Source: SZUA-36 sp963749115
Lineage (GTDB): Bacteria; Pseudomonadota; Gammaproteobacteria; Xanthomonadales; SZUA-36
Direction: 5' to 3'
Assembly (NCBI GenBank): GCA_963749115.1
Contig: CAVVLP010000014.1
Coordinates: 186,001-250,000, forward strand
Length of the DNA stretch: 64,000 bases
A program made the position numbers and the translations under genes. Below are positions 19,958-29,607 of this stretch, in pieces. Each line of letters begins with the position of its first letter. The stretch's first letter is position 1. The notes beneath the pieces were generated by a model. That model saw only the letters and a list, made by a program, of their open reading frames with translations. It was not told where the DNA came from and made no database searches.

Positions 19958-20834
19958 TCAAGCTGGAAAAAGTGCAGTCGTAACCTTAAGTGCGTCACGG
20001 GTTTCAGCTACATCATGCACCCTGACAATCGCCACCCCCGTTTGCGCTGCGAGTGCGGCAGCAGTGATGGAACCTGCGACCCGCCCCTGCTACCTCCCTG
20101 CCAGTCAGTTGACCAATCATGGCTTTGCGGGATAAGCCGACCAACAGCGGATAGCCTCTGGCCATGAGATCCGGTAAGGCGTGAAAGAGTGCAATGTTCT
20201 GCTCCAGGGTCTTGCCAAAACCAAAACCCGGATCCAGCACAATGTTTTCCCTTGATATCCCGCTACCCTGACACAGTCCCGCACGCTCCAGCAGGAAATT
20301 CGTGACTTCACCCACAACATCATCGTACGCAGGATTTTTTTGCATCACGCGGGGGTCCCCCAACATGTGCATCAGACACACTGGTACCGCCAATTCTGCT
20401 GCCGCTTGCAAGGCACCATCAATACGAAGGGCACAAACATCATTGATCATTCCCACCCCTGCTGCCACCGCCTCACGCATCACTGCGGGTTTACTGGTAT
20501 CTATGGATACCGGCACGGAAATCCGTGCAACGATGTTCTCAATCACCGGGATAACACGATCAAGTTCCTCTTGCAACGACACAGCCTGTGCGCCGGGTCT
20601 TGTTGACTCCCCACCAACATCAATAATATCCGCGCCTGCATCCTGCATGGCCAATGCATGCTCAACCGCCGCAGTTTTTCCCAGCCATTGTCCGCCATCG
20701 GAGAACGAATCTGGTGTCAGGTTGAGAACACCCATTATCCGGGTCCGGTCAAGTACAAGCCTCCGACCAGCACAGTCGAGTATGCGAACGGTTGAATCTG
20801 CTGTCTCGAAATCTTTAAAGGTCATTCTCTGCAC
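19958..20834 (-). CDS. folP: Dihydropteroate synthase (frameshifted near the 3' end)
   Basis: Condenses p-aminobenzoate with dihydropterin pyrophosphate in folate synthesis. Family motifs are MGVLNLTPDSFSDGGQW near residue 35, DVGGESTRPGA, IDTSKPAVMREA and LDPGFGFGKTLEQN. After SRKAMIGQLTGREVAG the frame is lost. Removing one G/C in the run near 20080-20087 restores VAGSITAAALAAQTG and VRVHDVAETRDALKV, ending at 19958. The corrected length is about 291 residues. It lies between the ftsH terminator and glmM. Confidence 0.93.
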
Positions 20835-20836
20835 TC

Positions 20837-20866
20837 AAAAAAACAGCGCTGAAGCAGCGCTGTTTT
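20837..20866 (-). terminator. Rho-independent terminator after ftsH
   Basis: Perfect 11-base stem AAAACAGCGCT / AGCGCTGTTTT with a 5-base loop. On the minus strand it is followed by a further run of T. It lies 25 bases after the ftsH stop and just before folP, separating the two transcripts. Confidence 0.9.
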
Positions 20867-20890
20867 CATTAATGGTACCTACAAGCTTCT

Positions 20891-22822
20891 TTAGTGCTGT
20901 TCAGCTGTATCACCAACGGAAGGGCTATCTGATGAATCACTTGCTGATTTGTCCTGGTTCTTTTCATCCTTGTTTGATTCAGAATCATCCCAACCTTTTG
21001 GCGGGTCCGGGATCTTGCCTTCCATGATCTGGTCAATCTGCGCTGTATCGATGGTTTCATATTTCATCAGCGCATCGGTCATGAGCTCCAGTTTGTCCCG
21101 GTTTGCCAGAACCAGGTCTTTCGCTACCTGGTGTGCAGCATCAACAATAGTGCGAATTTCAATATCGATCCTGCGGGCGGTCTCATCAGACACATGTTTG
21201 TGCTGTGTGACGGAACGTCCAAGAAAAACTTCCTCATCGGCCTCGGCATAGGTCAACGGACCGAGTGCTTCTGACAATCCCCAGCGGGTCACGATGTTAC
21301 GCGCGATCTGCGTGGAGCGCTCAATATCATTGGATGCACCAGTCGTAACGTTCTCAGCACCAAATACAAGTTCTTCTGCTACACGCCCACCAAAGAGACT
21401 GGCCATCTGGCTATCCAGTTGCTTACGTGAAATGCTGTATTTATCCGCCTCGGGCAGGAACATGGTCACACCCAAAGCACGACCACGTGGAATAATGGTC
21501 ACCTTGTAAACCGGATCGTGTTCCGGCACCAGGCGCCCGACGATGGCGTGTCCCGCTTCATGATAGGCAGTCAGCTTCTTCTCTTTTTCTGACATGACCA
21601 TTGAACGCCGCTCGGCACCCATCATGATCTTGTCCTTGGCTCGTTCAAAATGATCCATGGAAACAGTTTTGGCGGCTTCCCTGGCGGCAAATAATGCTGC
21701 CTCATTGACCAGGTTTGCGAGATCGGCGCCGGAAAACCCCGGTGTACCGCGTGCGATCTGTCGTGGTTCGACATCATCACCCAGTGGCACTTTACGCATA
21801 TGCACTTTCAAAATACCTTCACGCCCTCGAATATCCGGTAACGGCACAACCACCTGGCGGTCAAAACGACCAGGCCGCAATAATGCTGGATCGAGTACAT
21901 CGGGACGGTTGGTTGCGGCAATAACGATGACGCCTTCACCGCCTTCAAAACCATCCATTTCAACCAGCAACTGGTTCAGGGTCTGTTCACGCTCATCATG
22001 TCCGCCACCCAGACCGGCACCACGATGACGCCCGACCGCATCAATTTCGTCGATAAATATGATGCAGGGCGCATGCTTCTTGGCCTGATCGAACATGTCA
22101 CGTACACGGGATGCACCCACGCCAACAAACATTTCTACGAAATCGGAACCGGAAATTGAAAAGAACGGCACTTTGGCCTCACCGGCAATAGCACGCGCCA
22201 GCAGGGTTTTACCGGTGCCCGGTGAACCCAGCATCAAAACACCGCGCGGAATGTGGCCACCCAGTTTCTGGAATTTGCCCGGGTTGCGCAGAAACTCTAC
22301 CAGTTCCTCGACTTCTTCCTTGGCCTCTTCAACACCTGCCACATCGGCAAAGGTAACCTTGATCTGGTCTTCACCCTGAAGTTTCGCTTTGCTCTTGCCA
22401 AAAGACATAGCGCCACGACCACCGCCACCGCCCTGCATCTGGCGCATGAAATATACCCATAAACCAACCAGCAGCAAGACCGGTATGATATTGATTAGCA
22501 GATCGAGGATAACGGATCGCTGTTTGGGTGGTTCGGCGGAAATTTCTACGTTGTTCTCAACAAGGTCATCGACAAGCCGTGGATCAGGCATGCCAAAGCT
22601 CTGGAATTCCTTACCATTGACATCGCGACCCTGGATCGTATTACCTTCCGGTGTGCTGCTAATCCTGACTTCGGCAACGGTACCATTACGCACATTATTG
22701 AGAAAATCAGAATACGTAAGTTCATCGGGACTGGAACCGACATTGCCATAGTGATTAAAAATAGACATCAGTACCAACAGGATGATGCCCCAGGTAATCA
22801 CATTTTTTAACATATCATTCAA
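20891..22822 (-). CDS. ftsH: ATP-dependent zinc metalloprotease FtsH
   Basis: Membrane-bound AAA+ protease of 643 residues. Two transmembrane segments lie near residues 7-22 and 100-122 around a periplasmic domain. Walker A is GSPGTGKTLLARA near residue 200, Walker B is CIIFIDEIDAVG, the second region of homology is ATNRPDVLDPALLRPGRFD, and the zinc site is HEAGHAIVG near residue 419. The C-terminus is acidic and serine-rich. Its substrates elsewhere include LpxC and unassembled membrane proteins. It lies 57 bases downstream of rlmE, the conserved rlmE-ftsH order. Confidence 0.98.
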   Translation of the reverse strand: MNDMLKNVITWGIILLVLMSIFNHYGNVGSSPDELTYSDFLNNVRNGTVAEVRISSTPEGNTIQGRDVNGKEFQSFGMPDPRLVDDLVENNVEISAEPPKQRSVILDLLINIIPVLLLVGLWVYFMRQMQGGGGGRGAMSFGKSKAKLQGEDQIKVTFADVAGVEEAKEEVEELVEFLRNPGKFQKLGGHIPRGVLMLGSPGTGKTLLARAIAGEAKVPFFSISGSDFVEMFVGVGASRVRDMFDQAKKHAPCIIFIDEIDAVGRHRGAGLGGGHDEREQTLNQLLVEMDGFEGGEGVIVIAATNRPDVLDPALLRPGRFDRQVVVPLPDIRGREGILKVHMRKVPLGDDVEPRQIARGTPGFSGADLANLVNEAALFAAREAAKTVSMDHFERAKDKIMMGAERRSMVMSEKEKKLTAYHEAGHAIVGRLVPEHDPVYKVTIIPRGRALGVTMFLPEADKYSISRKQLDSQMASLFGGRVAEELVFGAENVTTGASNDIERSTQIARNIVTRWGLSEALGPLTYAEADEEVFLGRSVTQHKHVSDETARRIDIEIRTIVDAAHQVAKDLVLANRDKLELMTDALMKYETIDTAQIDQIMEGKIPDPPKGWDDSESNKDEKNQDKSASDSSDSPSVGDTAEQH

Positions 22823-22879
22823 TCGTTTATCCTCACAAAAAGACTATCAGAAACGCCTGACGCCACTGATTATATAATT

Positions 22880-23503
22880 TCATTGTAACTTGCGCCGGTG
22901 CCCCAGTACATAAACTTCCCTGCTACGGGGTCTGGAGGCTGCAGGCTTCCTGACTTGCACCTTCTCAAACAAAGACCGGACATTCTTCACAAATTCGTCA
23001 AAACCTTCACCATGAAATACCTTGACGACAAAACTGCCACCCGGCTCCAACCACTTTTCTGCGAAGGCCAGCGCGAGTTCGGCCAGGTACATTGCACGTG
23101 GTTGATCGACCGCACCCATGCCACTCATATTGGGTGCCATGTCCGACAAAACAAGATCAGCATTTTGACCGTTCAATGCCTCCTCCAACAGTGCCAAAGG
23201 TTCGTTTTCCGTAAAATCACCCTGAATAAAGCTCACGTTTTCCAGTGGATCCATCGGCAGGATATCCAGGGCGACGATCTGCCCACTGTCAGCAAGCGCC
23301 CGCTGCACCACCTGGGTCCAGCTTCCGGGAGCTGAACCAAGGTCTACCACACGCATACCTTTACGTAACAAATGGTACTTGTCATCCAGTTCCATCAACT
23401 TGAACGCTGCCCTGGAACGCAGACCTTGTTGCTGAGCCTGCTTGACATATTGATCATCAAAATGTTCCGCCAACCAGCGGCGGCTGCTTTTGCTTTTCGC
23501 CAT
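22880..23503 (-). CDS. rlmE: 23S rRNA 2'-O-ribose U2552 methyltransferase
   Basis: A 207-residue FtsJ/RrmJ-type Rossmann methyltransferase. The SAM-binding motif is VVDLGSAPGSWTQVVQRAL near residue 50. The K-D-K-E catalytic tetrad is represented by the N-terminal lysine region, DMAPNMSG near residue 121, and SFVVKVFHGEGFDEF. It is divergent from yhbY and upstream of ftsH, an arrangement typical of Gammaproteobacteria. Confidence 0.96.
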   Translation of the reverse strand: MAKSKSSRRWLAEHFDDQYVKQAQQQGLRSRAAFKLMELDDKYHLLRKGMRVVDLGSAPGSWTQVVQRALADSGQIVALDILPMDPLENVSFIQGDFTENEPLALLEEALNGQNADLVLSDMAPNMSGMGAVDQPRAMYLAELALAFAEKWLEPGGSFVVKVFHGEGFDEFVKNVRSLFEKVQVRKPAASRPRSREVYVLGHRRKLQ

Positions 23504-23673
23504 TACTCAGCTTCCTGTCGTTGGTGTCGGGTTCAGGATAAATGGGCTCAGGGAAAAGTGCCAGAGTAAACCCGAAAAATGGAGTTTGAATACCCTGCCA
23601 GCTGACTCCTCTCTGACACCATTTATCTTCGCGGGGTGTTAAAATGCCAGTTTGCCATAACAGGAAAAATCAG

Positions 23674-23964
23674 ATGCCACTAAAAGCAGCGCAAAAGAAG
23701 AATTTACGGGGCCAGGCCCATCACCTGAAACCAATCGTAACCGTCGCTGCCAAGGGTCTGAGTGAAACGGTTGTCGCCGAAATCGAACGTGCCTTAAACG
23801 ACCATGAACTCATCAAGGTCAAGCTGCGGGGAGACCGTGAGCAACGCAAAGCATGGGTACTCAGCATCGCTGAACAGTGCAAGGCCGAACTGGTTCATAG
23901 TATTGGTCAGGTTGCCTGCTTTTATCGGAAACACCCGGAAAAACCGGTTATAAATCCAGGTTAG
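23674..23964 (+). CDS. yhbY: YhbY-family ribosome-assembly RNA-binding protein
   Basis: A 96-residue CRM-domain protein that binds pre-50S particles. The start MPLKAAQKKNLRGQAHHLKP at 23674, with AGGAAA upstream, is preferred over a 10-codon longer reading. The CRM-domain signature is VAAKGLSETVVAEIERALNDHELIKVKL. It is divergent from rlmE, sharing a 170-bp upstream region. Confidence 0.94.
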   Translation: MPLKAAQKKNLRGQAHHLKPIVTVAAKGLSETVVAEIERALNDHELIKVKLRGDREQRKAWVLSIAEQCKAELVHSIGQVACFYRKHPEKPVINPG

Positions 23965-24041
23965 CAGCGGAATCCGATACAATTTTATTATTTTGACATT
24001 CGCTGAAAGCACCGTTTTTGAGTTGCAGGAGTATCAGACGC

Positions 24042-24419
24042 GTGGAGTTTAATCTAGAGGTACCACAAGACCAATTTTTTATTCGTTCTGTCAGTGAAAG
24101 AGGTATCCGTGTTAACCAGGATTATTTCAACAGGCCGTTCATCATTTCCGGTCAGCGGATTGTTCCGGTATGGAATGTCTCGTCTGTAGACGATATTAAC
24201 GAAGAAAGTCTGCAAGTCGTATTTGACCTGCAACCAGAAGTGGTATTGATTGGGACCGGTAATACCCAGGTTTTTTTACCACCGGCCACCCAGGTCCATT
24301 TTTTCCGTCGCAGTATTGGTTTTGAGGTCATGACAACGGATGCTGCCTGCCGTACTTATAATGTGCTGGCTGCAGAAGGCCGCCAGGTGGTCGCTGCATT
24401 ACTGCCCCTTATTCCATAA
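24042..24419 (+). CDS. Mth938-like domain protein (DUF498)
   Basis: A 125-residue protein starting at GTG 24042 with AGGAG upstream. The family pattern is clear: PVWNVSSVDDINEE, PEVVLIGTGNTQVFLPP and FEVMTTDAACRTYNVLAAEGRQVVAALL. Relatives include human AAMDC and NDUFAF3-like proteins; bacterial members have no settled role. It overlaps the end of the convergent rpoS gene by 11 bases. Confidence 0.88.
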   Translation: MEFNLEVPQDQFFIRSVSERGIRVNQDYFNRPFIISGQRIVPVWNVSSVDDINEESLQVVFDLQPEVVLIGTGNTQVFLPPATQVHFFRRSIGFEVMTTDAACRTYNVLAAEGRQVVAALLPLIP

Positions 24420-25350
24420 ATGGGGCTTCCATAACACCTTCGCGCTGAGAAATTTCCCGTAATCTCGCCAACGCAGCAAGTTGCACCTGTCGTACCCTCT
24501 CCCTGGTGACACCAAGCAGTTCACCGACTTCTTCAAGTGTACGTCGTCCCTGGCCATGCAGGCCAAATCGATGCTCAACAACAATACGCTGTTGCACGGG
24601 CAGTAAATTCAACCATTGCCCAAGTAGTTCACCCGCAGCGTGCTCGGCATATTCATTTTCAGGCGTGTGGGTTTGATCGTCGGCAATTGAATCAAGAACT
24701 GATCTGCCACCGTTTGCCGTATTATCGTTAGACGATGCTGATTCATTAAACCCGAAAAGTGCGTATACCGAGGTTGTAGACTTATCCAGTTTGGCGGCGA
24801 CTTCGCCGAATTCGGGGCGACGACCCATCTTCTGTTCCATCTCCCGCGTAGTGCGTAAGTAGTTTGTGAGTTCACGAATAATGTGAATTGGCAATCTTAC
24901 GGTACGGCATTGATTCATGATGGAGCGTTCAACCGACTGCCTGATCCACCACGTCGCATACGTGGAAAACCGGAAACCTCTTTCGGGGTCAAATTTCTCA
25001 ACTGCGCGTATCAGACCCAGGTTCCCCTCTTCGATAAGGTCCAGCAAAGGCAGGCCTCTATTGATATAAGAACGGGCAACTTTGACCACCAGGCGCAGAT
25101 TGCTTTCAATCATACGCTGACGACTGGCCATACAACCCGCATGCGCTGCACGTGACAGCGACTTTTCCTCGTCCGCAGTCAGCAGGTTGGCGCGGCCAAT
25201 TTCACTGAGATAAATACGGGTAACATCGCCGTGATGTACTTGTCTGCGTTTGGCGCTGGCATTTTCAGATTGATTAAACTTTAGGTCTGTTTTTACAGAC
25301 TTAGCTTTCAAATCCGAGATGTCCTCATTGCCTGTGTTTTCATTTTTCAT
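24409..25350 (-). CDS. rpoS: RNA polymerase sigma factor RpoS
   Basis: General-stress and stationary-phase sigma factor, 313 residues. Region 1.2 begins at DVTRIYLSEIGRANLLTADEE; region 2 contains NLRLVVKVARSYINRGLPLLDLIEEGNLGLIRAVEKFDP and FSTYATWWIRQSVER; regions 3 and 4 end in LEEVGELLGVTRERVRQVQLAAL. The gap NANGGRSVLDSIADD and the nlpD neighbour favour RpoS over RpoD or RpoH. In enterics the main rpoS promoter lies inside nlpD; the 199-bp gap here would carry the end of such a leader. Confidence 0.95.
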   Translation of the reverse strand: MKNENTGNEDISDLKAKSVKTDLKFNQSENASAKRRQVHHGDVTRIYLSEIGRANLLTADEEKSLSRAAHAGCMASRQRMIESNLRLVVKVARSYINRGLPLLDLIEEGNLGLIRAVEKFDPERGFRFSTYATWWIRQSVERSIMNQCRTVRLPIHIIRELTNYLRTTREMEQKMGRRPEFGEVAAKLDKSTTSVYALFGFNESASSNDNTANGGRSVLDSIADDQTHTPENEYAEHAAGELLGQWLNLLPVQQRIVVEHRFGLHGQGRRTLEEVGELLGVTRERVRQVQLAALARLREISQREGVMEAPFME

Positions 25351-25549
25351 CCCCCCGCATCCTTATCCATGTGGCTCAAAAAAGATCAGGCCCCCACCCG
25401 CAGCAATGTTCCCCGACCAGTATAAAACGTAGCTACTCCGATCGGATGAGCAATTAAAATTATCACAATCTCCAGCAAATGTCACAAATCCGGAGGGTTG
25501 TTATTCGTTACCTGTCCAAATACGAACCAAAGGACCAAATGTTGGTAAC

Positions 25550-26410
25550 TTATTTTTTGGGAAGATAGTTCAGTGGATTGACCGGCTTGCCAAGAGCGCG
25601 GATTTCAAAATGCAGAAGTTGCTCATCACTACTGTTTCTGCCCATTTCAGCAATTTTCTGACCGGCCCAGACCTGATCACCTTCTTTTACAAGACGGACC
25701 CTGTTGTGGGCGTAAGCGCTGAGCATTTTTTCACTGTGTTTAACGATGATCAACTCGCCGTATCCGATCAGGCCATTGCCACTGTAAACAACCTGACCTC
25801 CGGATGAGGCATTAATGGCCTGGCCTTCCTTGCCGGCAATATCCAATCCGTTGCGTGCCGGATTACCCGCGACAAAGCGTCTGATCACGCGCCCATCGGT
25901 TGGCCATTTCCAGCTTTCTGGATCTTTATTTTTAATTGCATTAGCCGATGGAGTTTTTGCCGTGCCAGATGGGCTAGCCACCGGGGTTGATTTCGCTGGT
26001 TTCGTTTGTTTAGTTTTTGAAGACGTCGGGCTGTTAACCGTTTTTGTGGTTACCTGCCCTGGCGACTTGACCGTGCTTATCTGTACTCCGGATGAAGCTC
26101 CGCGCTTCGAAGAACTGCCCGTGGCTGTTTTTAGTTGTATTTTTTGACCAGGGTAAATGGTGTAGGGACTCGAGATTCCATTCTTTCGCGCCACCTCCAT
26201 TGGATCCAGACCATAACTGAAAGCTATCGCATAAAGCGTGTCCCCTTTCCGGACATAATAACTCCCATCTGTATTTAACTGACGTTTCACAATCGTGCCA
26301 GATGATTTGGACTTTGCCGGTGGCCGGTGATGTCTATGGCAGGATGGCAGCGCAAGCAGGCCGGATATAAGCAATACCAAAGATAACCTGGCGACCAGCT
26401 TGCTATTCAT
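25550..26410 (-). CDS. nlpD: Murein hydrolase activator NlpD (LysM/M23 lipoprotein)
   Basis: Outer-membrane lipoprotein with lipobox LPSC, a LysM domain (YYVRKGDTLYAIAFSYGLDPMEVARKNG), a Thr/Ser/Lys-rich linker, and a C-terminal LytM/M23 domain (RNGLDIAGKEGQAINASSGGQVVYSGNG). The M23 zinc ligands are degenerate: RNGLDIAG replaces the HxGxD type and YAHN stands in for HxH. This is as expected for an activator of amidase AmiC rather than an active peptidase. It lies upstream of rpoS as in E. coli. A start at 26437 would overlap the preceding gene. Confidence 0.93.
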   Translation of the reverse strand: MNSKLVARLSLVLLISGLLALPSCHRHHRPPAKSKSSGTIVKRQLNTDGSYYVRKGDTLYAIAFSYGLDPMEVARKNGISSPYTIYPGQKIQLKTATGSSSKRGASSGVQISTVKSPGQVTTKTVNSPTSSKTKQTKPAKSTPVASPSGTAKTPSANAIKNKDPESWKWPTDGRVIRRFVAGNPARNGLDIAGKEGQAINASSGGQVVYSGNGLIGYGELIIVKHSEKMLSAYAHNRVRLVKEGDQVWAGQKIAEMGRNSSDEQLLHFEIRALGKPVNPLNYLPKK

Positions 26411-26433
26411 AGCTCTGCTAATCCCATGCCTCA

Positions 26434-27012
26434 TCACTTACTTACCTTTAAAATCACAAAAACAATCAATGCAATGGCAAGAGTTATCCAACCGATCAGA
26501 TCAACATACTTTCGCATCCGTGATGCAAAACTCTCACCACCCAACCGTATCAGCCCAGCGACAAGGAAAAACCGCCCGCCCCGGCCAACCAGTGATCCGC
26601 CAATAAAAGCCAGGAACGGCATGCCAACTACACCCGCACTGATGGTGAACACCTTGTAGGGAATGGGTGTAAACCCTGCCAGCAAAATATACCAGAAACC
26701 CCATGTTTCAAATGCAGAAACGGCACTGGTAAAAGTACCGGCATAATGGGAACCCATTAACCACGGCTCTATCCATCCGAATGCCAGTTTACCGATCAGG
26801 TAGCCGGCCATCCCGCCGACAACCGAGGACAATGTGCACAGGGCGGCATATTGCCAGGCCTTTTTGACCTTGGCCAGGCACATGGGTATTAGCATTACGT
26901 CCGGTGGTATCGGAAAAAAGCTGGATTCGGTAAAACTGAGAGCAGCCAGATAAGCCGGCGCTCTTCGATGTGCGGATAAAGCAATGACCCAATCGTATAA
27001 GCGAAGAAACAT
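26434..27012 (-). CDS. YqaA-family VTT-domain membrane protein
   Basis: A 192-residue membrane protein with about four hydrophobic helices and the SNARE-associated/VTT (DedA-superfamily) landmarks SFFPIPPDVMLIPMCLAK, FTPIPYKVFTISAG and GGSLVGRGGRFFLVAGLIR. The arginine-rich GRGGRFF loop is characteristic. Members are implicated in lipid flipping and membrane homeostasis. It lies between pcm and nlpD, a frequent context for yqaA-type genes in gammaproteobacteria. Confidence 0.9.
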   Translation of the reverse strand: MFLRLYDWVIALSAHRRAPAYLAALSFTESSFFPIPPDVMLIPMCLAKVKKAWQYAALCTLSSVVGGMAGYLIGKLAFGWIEPWLMGSHYAGTFTSAVSAFETWGFWYILLAGFTPIPYKVFTISAGVVGMPFLAFIGGSLVGRGGRFFLVAGLIRLGGESFASRMRKYVDLIGWITLAIALIVFVILKVSK

Positions 27013-27026
27013 ATCCTTAAACCGCC

Positions 27027-27704
27027 TTAAGCGAGCCCGCTGAGCAAGGGTACGAAGACGACAGCACCAAGATCGGTCTCTTCATAAGCATCCTCGGTCC
27101 GGCGCACGGTGATCAGGCGTTGTTGACCACTTCTCTCAACGGGCATAACCAGTACACCACCGATACCGAGTTGTTCCTTTAATTCCGTTGGAATACTTTG
27201 CGCCACCGCTGTCACCAGGATGCCGTCAAAAGGCGCCTGGCTGGGCCAGCCTAAATGACCGTCTGCGTAACGCAAATATATGTTGTTCAAACGCAGGTTG
27301 TGAAAACGCCGGCGTGCGAGCTTGAGCAATTCGTCGATTCTTTCCACCGTGAACACCTTTGGAACAAGGTGCGACAAAATGGCTGCCTGGTAACCGGAAC
27401 CGGTCCCTACCTCCAAAACTTTTTCCGGTTGTCCACCATCGAGTATCGCCTCCGTCATACGGGCTACAATCCAGGGTTGCGAGATCGTTTGACTTTGCCC
27501 GATCGGCAGGGCTGTATTTTCGTAGGCCCGACTGGACAATGCTTCATCAACAAATTTATGACGGGGTACCTGGGTGATAGCCTTCAATACCCGTTCATCC
27601 TTGATACCCTCGTTTCGTAATGTCTGCACGAGACGGTCGCGTGTACCCTGGGAGGTCATCCCGATGCCGCGGTTTTCACTGTGGAGCTTGCGTTTATGAA
27701 TCAT
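27027..27704 (-). CDS. pcm: Protein-L-isoaspartate O-methyltransferase
   Basis: A 225-residue repair methyltransferase for isoaspartyl residues in aged proteins. Motifs are RHKFVDEALSSRAYENTALPIGQSQTISQPWIVARM, the SAM-binding VLEVGTGSGYQAAIL, and VTAVAQSIP. The start ATG overlaps the surE stop by four bases (ATGA). It is part of the stress-survival block surE-pcm-yqaA-nlpD-rpoS. Confidence 0.96.
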   Translation of the reverse strand: MIHKRKLHSENRGIGMTSQGTRDRLVQTLRNEGIKDERVLKAITQVPRHKFVDEALSSRAYENTALPIGQSQTISQPWIVARMTEAILDGGQPEKVLEVGTGSGYQAAILSHLVPKVFTVERIDELLKLARRRFHNLRLNNIYLRYADGHLGWPSQAPFDGILVTAVAQSIPTELKEQLGIGGVLVMPVERSGQQRLITVRRTEDAYEETDLGAVVFVPLLSGLA

Positions 27705-28489
27705 GAATTGTCTGTTTCCTGCTCCACACCCGTGTTGATTGCCGTCACCCAGCCAGCCACCTGATCCAGCGCCTGGTAGCGGGTCAGGTCAACATGAATG
27801 GGAGTGACCGAAATAAACTTGCGCCTGATAGCGTCAAAATCCGTACCCGGACCGGCATCCTGTTCCGCACCGGCCGGTCCAATCCAGTACATTTCACGAC
27901 CACGGGGGTCCATTGTCTTGACAACCGGTTCCGCCCGGTGGCGGTAACCAAGTCGGGTAACTTCAAACCCCCTGATTTCCGACCAGGGGCAATCGGGTAC
28001 ATTGACATTGAGTATGGTATCAGCCGGCAAGGGGTCGCACTGTAACTGCTTCACCAGCCGTCTGGCTGCCTCACCCGCCGTTTCAAAATGATGATGATCA
28101 GCATGCTCACCAAGCACCAGGGAGATCGCCAGCGCAGGATAGCCCAGAAAACGGCCTTCCATCGCTGCTGCAACTGTACCGGAATAGATCACATCATCGC
28201 CAAGGTTGGCACCGGCATTGATACCGGAAACAACAATATCGGGATCCTCGTCCAACAATCCTGTTAATGCAACGTGCACACAATCCGTGGGTGTTCCGGA
28301 AACCCGGTAGACACCGGTCTCCATTTCCGTGATCCGGATCGGTGCATCCAGTGTCAGCGAATTACTCGCACCGCTGCAGTTCTTGTCCGGGGCTACAATT
28401 GTCATGCCACCCAGACCACGCATGCTGTCCGCCAGGACACGAATACCGATGGCTTCAATGCCATCATCATTGCTAATTAGAAATTCCAT
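27701..28489 (-). CDS. surE: 5'/3'-nucleotidase SurE
   Basis: A 262-residue metal-dependent nucleotidase and polyphosphatase. The N-terminal SNDDGIEAIGI carries the two metal-binding aspartates. Other landmarks are APDKNCSGASNSLTLDAP, VSGTPTDCVHVAL, VSGINAGANLGDDVIYSGTVAAA and LNVNVPD. It is the first gene of the minus-strand block ending in rpoS and is divergent from the Smr gene. Confidence 0.96.
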   Translation of the reverse strand: MEFLISNDDGIEAIGIRVLADSMRGLGGMTIVAPDKNCSGASNSLTLDAPIRITEMETGVYRVSGTPTDCVHVALTGLLDEDPDIVVSGINAGANLGDDVIYSGTVAAAMEGRFLGYPALAISLVLGEHADHHHFETAGEAARRLVKQLQCDPLPADTILNVNVPDCPWSEIRGFEVTRLGYRHRAEPVVKTMDPRGREMYWIGPAGAEQDAGPGTDFDAIRRKFISVTPIHVDLTRYQALDQVAGWVTAINTGVEQETDNS

Positions 28490-28642
28490 TCGGGGAGTTT
28501 AATCCGGTCCTTGTTGAAAATCATACCTGCCATCCGCAAGTATGTCTGTTATGGCCTGACAAGTAAAAAGGATCCTTAACAGGTTCCCGGATGATATTGT
28601 ACGGGCTTCAGGCAACTTCCGAAATGCAGAAATGGGTGAAAC

Positions 28643-29187
28643 GTGGTTAAAAAACTAAAACACCAGCTTTCGGAAGAACAATTGTTCCGGCAGGAGATGA
28701 CCGGCGTTGTGCCACTCAAGACAGCACCCACTACAGATTCAAAGGCACCCCGACACGGAAAACCGCAGAGCGCAAACCGGAAACCTTTTCTGACATTGTG
28801 GACCCGGCATATTTATCTTCCGCGGATAATCGGACACACATCGATGCTGCGGACGGTTCATCACACCGCAAAAATGGTATCCAGAAAAGGACCATGCAGA
28901 AATTGAAACGAGGCCGTTTCACCATCGGTGCTGAGCTTGATCTGCACAATATGACCACGGAAACAGGTCACTCGGCATTGCTTGAGTTTATTGCCGATGC
29001 ACAATCGAGATCACTGGAATCGGTCAGGATCATACATGGCAAGGGTCTGCGCTCCGAGAACGGGCCACGCTTAAAACTCATGACGCGCCAACTATTGCGC
29101 GATCATCCTCAAGTGTTGGCCTTTACCACATGCAAACCATCTGATGGTGGTGCTGGCGCCGTGGATGTATTGTTGAAATCATCATGA
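28643..29187 (+). CDS. Smr-domain endonuclease-like protein (frameshifted)
   Basis: The C-terminal Smr domain is clear: AELDLHNMTTETGHSALLEF, then SVRIIHGKGLRSENGPRLK and VLAFTTCKPSDGGAGAVDVLL. The N-terminal part (SEEQLFRQEMTGVVPLK) is typical of the YdaL/SmrA/SmrB-type extension and starts at GTG 28643. The two parts are in different frames; adding one C in CCCC at 28748-28751 joins them to a protein of about 181 residues. SmrB homologues cleave mRNA at collided ribosomes; whether this is SmrB or SmrA type I cannot tell. Confidence 0.87.
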
Positions 29188-29513
29188 TGGAACTGTTCAT
29201 TTTTTTGCTCGTCACGGGAAGTGTTGTTGCCTGGTGGCAACTGATGCAAGGCAGACAAAAAGCCCGCAGGGCCGCCGGCGAGGTTTGTGGCAACCATGGT
29301 CTACAACTGCTGGATGATACGGTTTCTCTCAGTTCGATCACCTGGAACCGCAACAAATCAAACTCACGTATCCTGGTTAATTACGGTTTCGAGTTTGCCA
29401 TCAACGGGGCCAAACGCAGAAGCGGCGTGGTAACCATCGGTTTTCCTGCATCACTTAGCGTGACCCTGGAGCTTGAAGAAGGCCGGTTAATTGAAAACCT
29501 GAAGAACAGATAG
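29184..29513 (+). CDS. DUF3301 single-pass membrane protein
   Basis: A 109-residue protein with one N-terminal transmembrane helix (LFIFLLVTGSVVAWWQL), a basic region (RQKARRAA), and the family core CGNHGLQLLDDTVSLSSITWNR and FEFAINGAKRRSGVVTIGF. No function is known for DUF3301. It overlaps the Smr gene stop by four bases, so the two are cotranscribed. Confidence 0.85.
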   Translation: MMELFIFLLVTGSVVAWWQLMQGRQKARRAAGEVCGNHGLQLLDDTVSLSSITWNRNKSNSRILVNYGFEFAINGAKRRSGVVTIGFPASLSVTLELEEGRLIENLKNR

Positions 29514-29538
29514 GTTTTTCGAAAGGACAAGTACCCAC

Positions 29539-29587
29539 TGGTGTAGTGTCAACACTGATCCTACGTTACAGGGTTGACACTACACCA
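29539..29587. repeat. 15-bp perfect inverted repeat; dispersed-repeat arm
   Basis: Arms 29539-29553 and 29573-29587 are exact reverse complements around a 19-base loop, between the convergent DUF3301 and sspB genes. The right arm, read on the minus strand, shares a 15-base exact match with 4438-4452, directly after another stop codon. It may act as a bidirectional transcription end and looks like a small dispersed palindromic element. Confidence 0.75.
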
Positions 29588-29607
29588 TGTCAATCCTGAT
29601 AAGTCGC

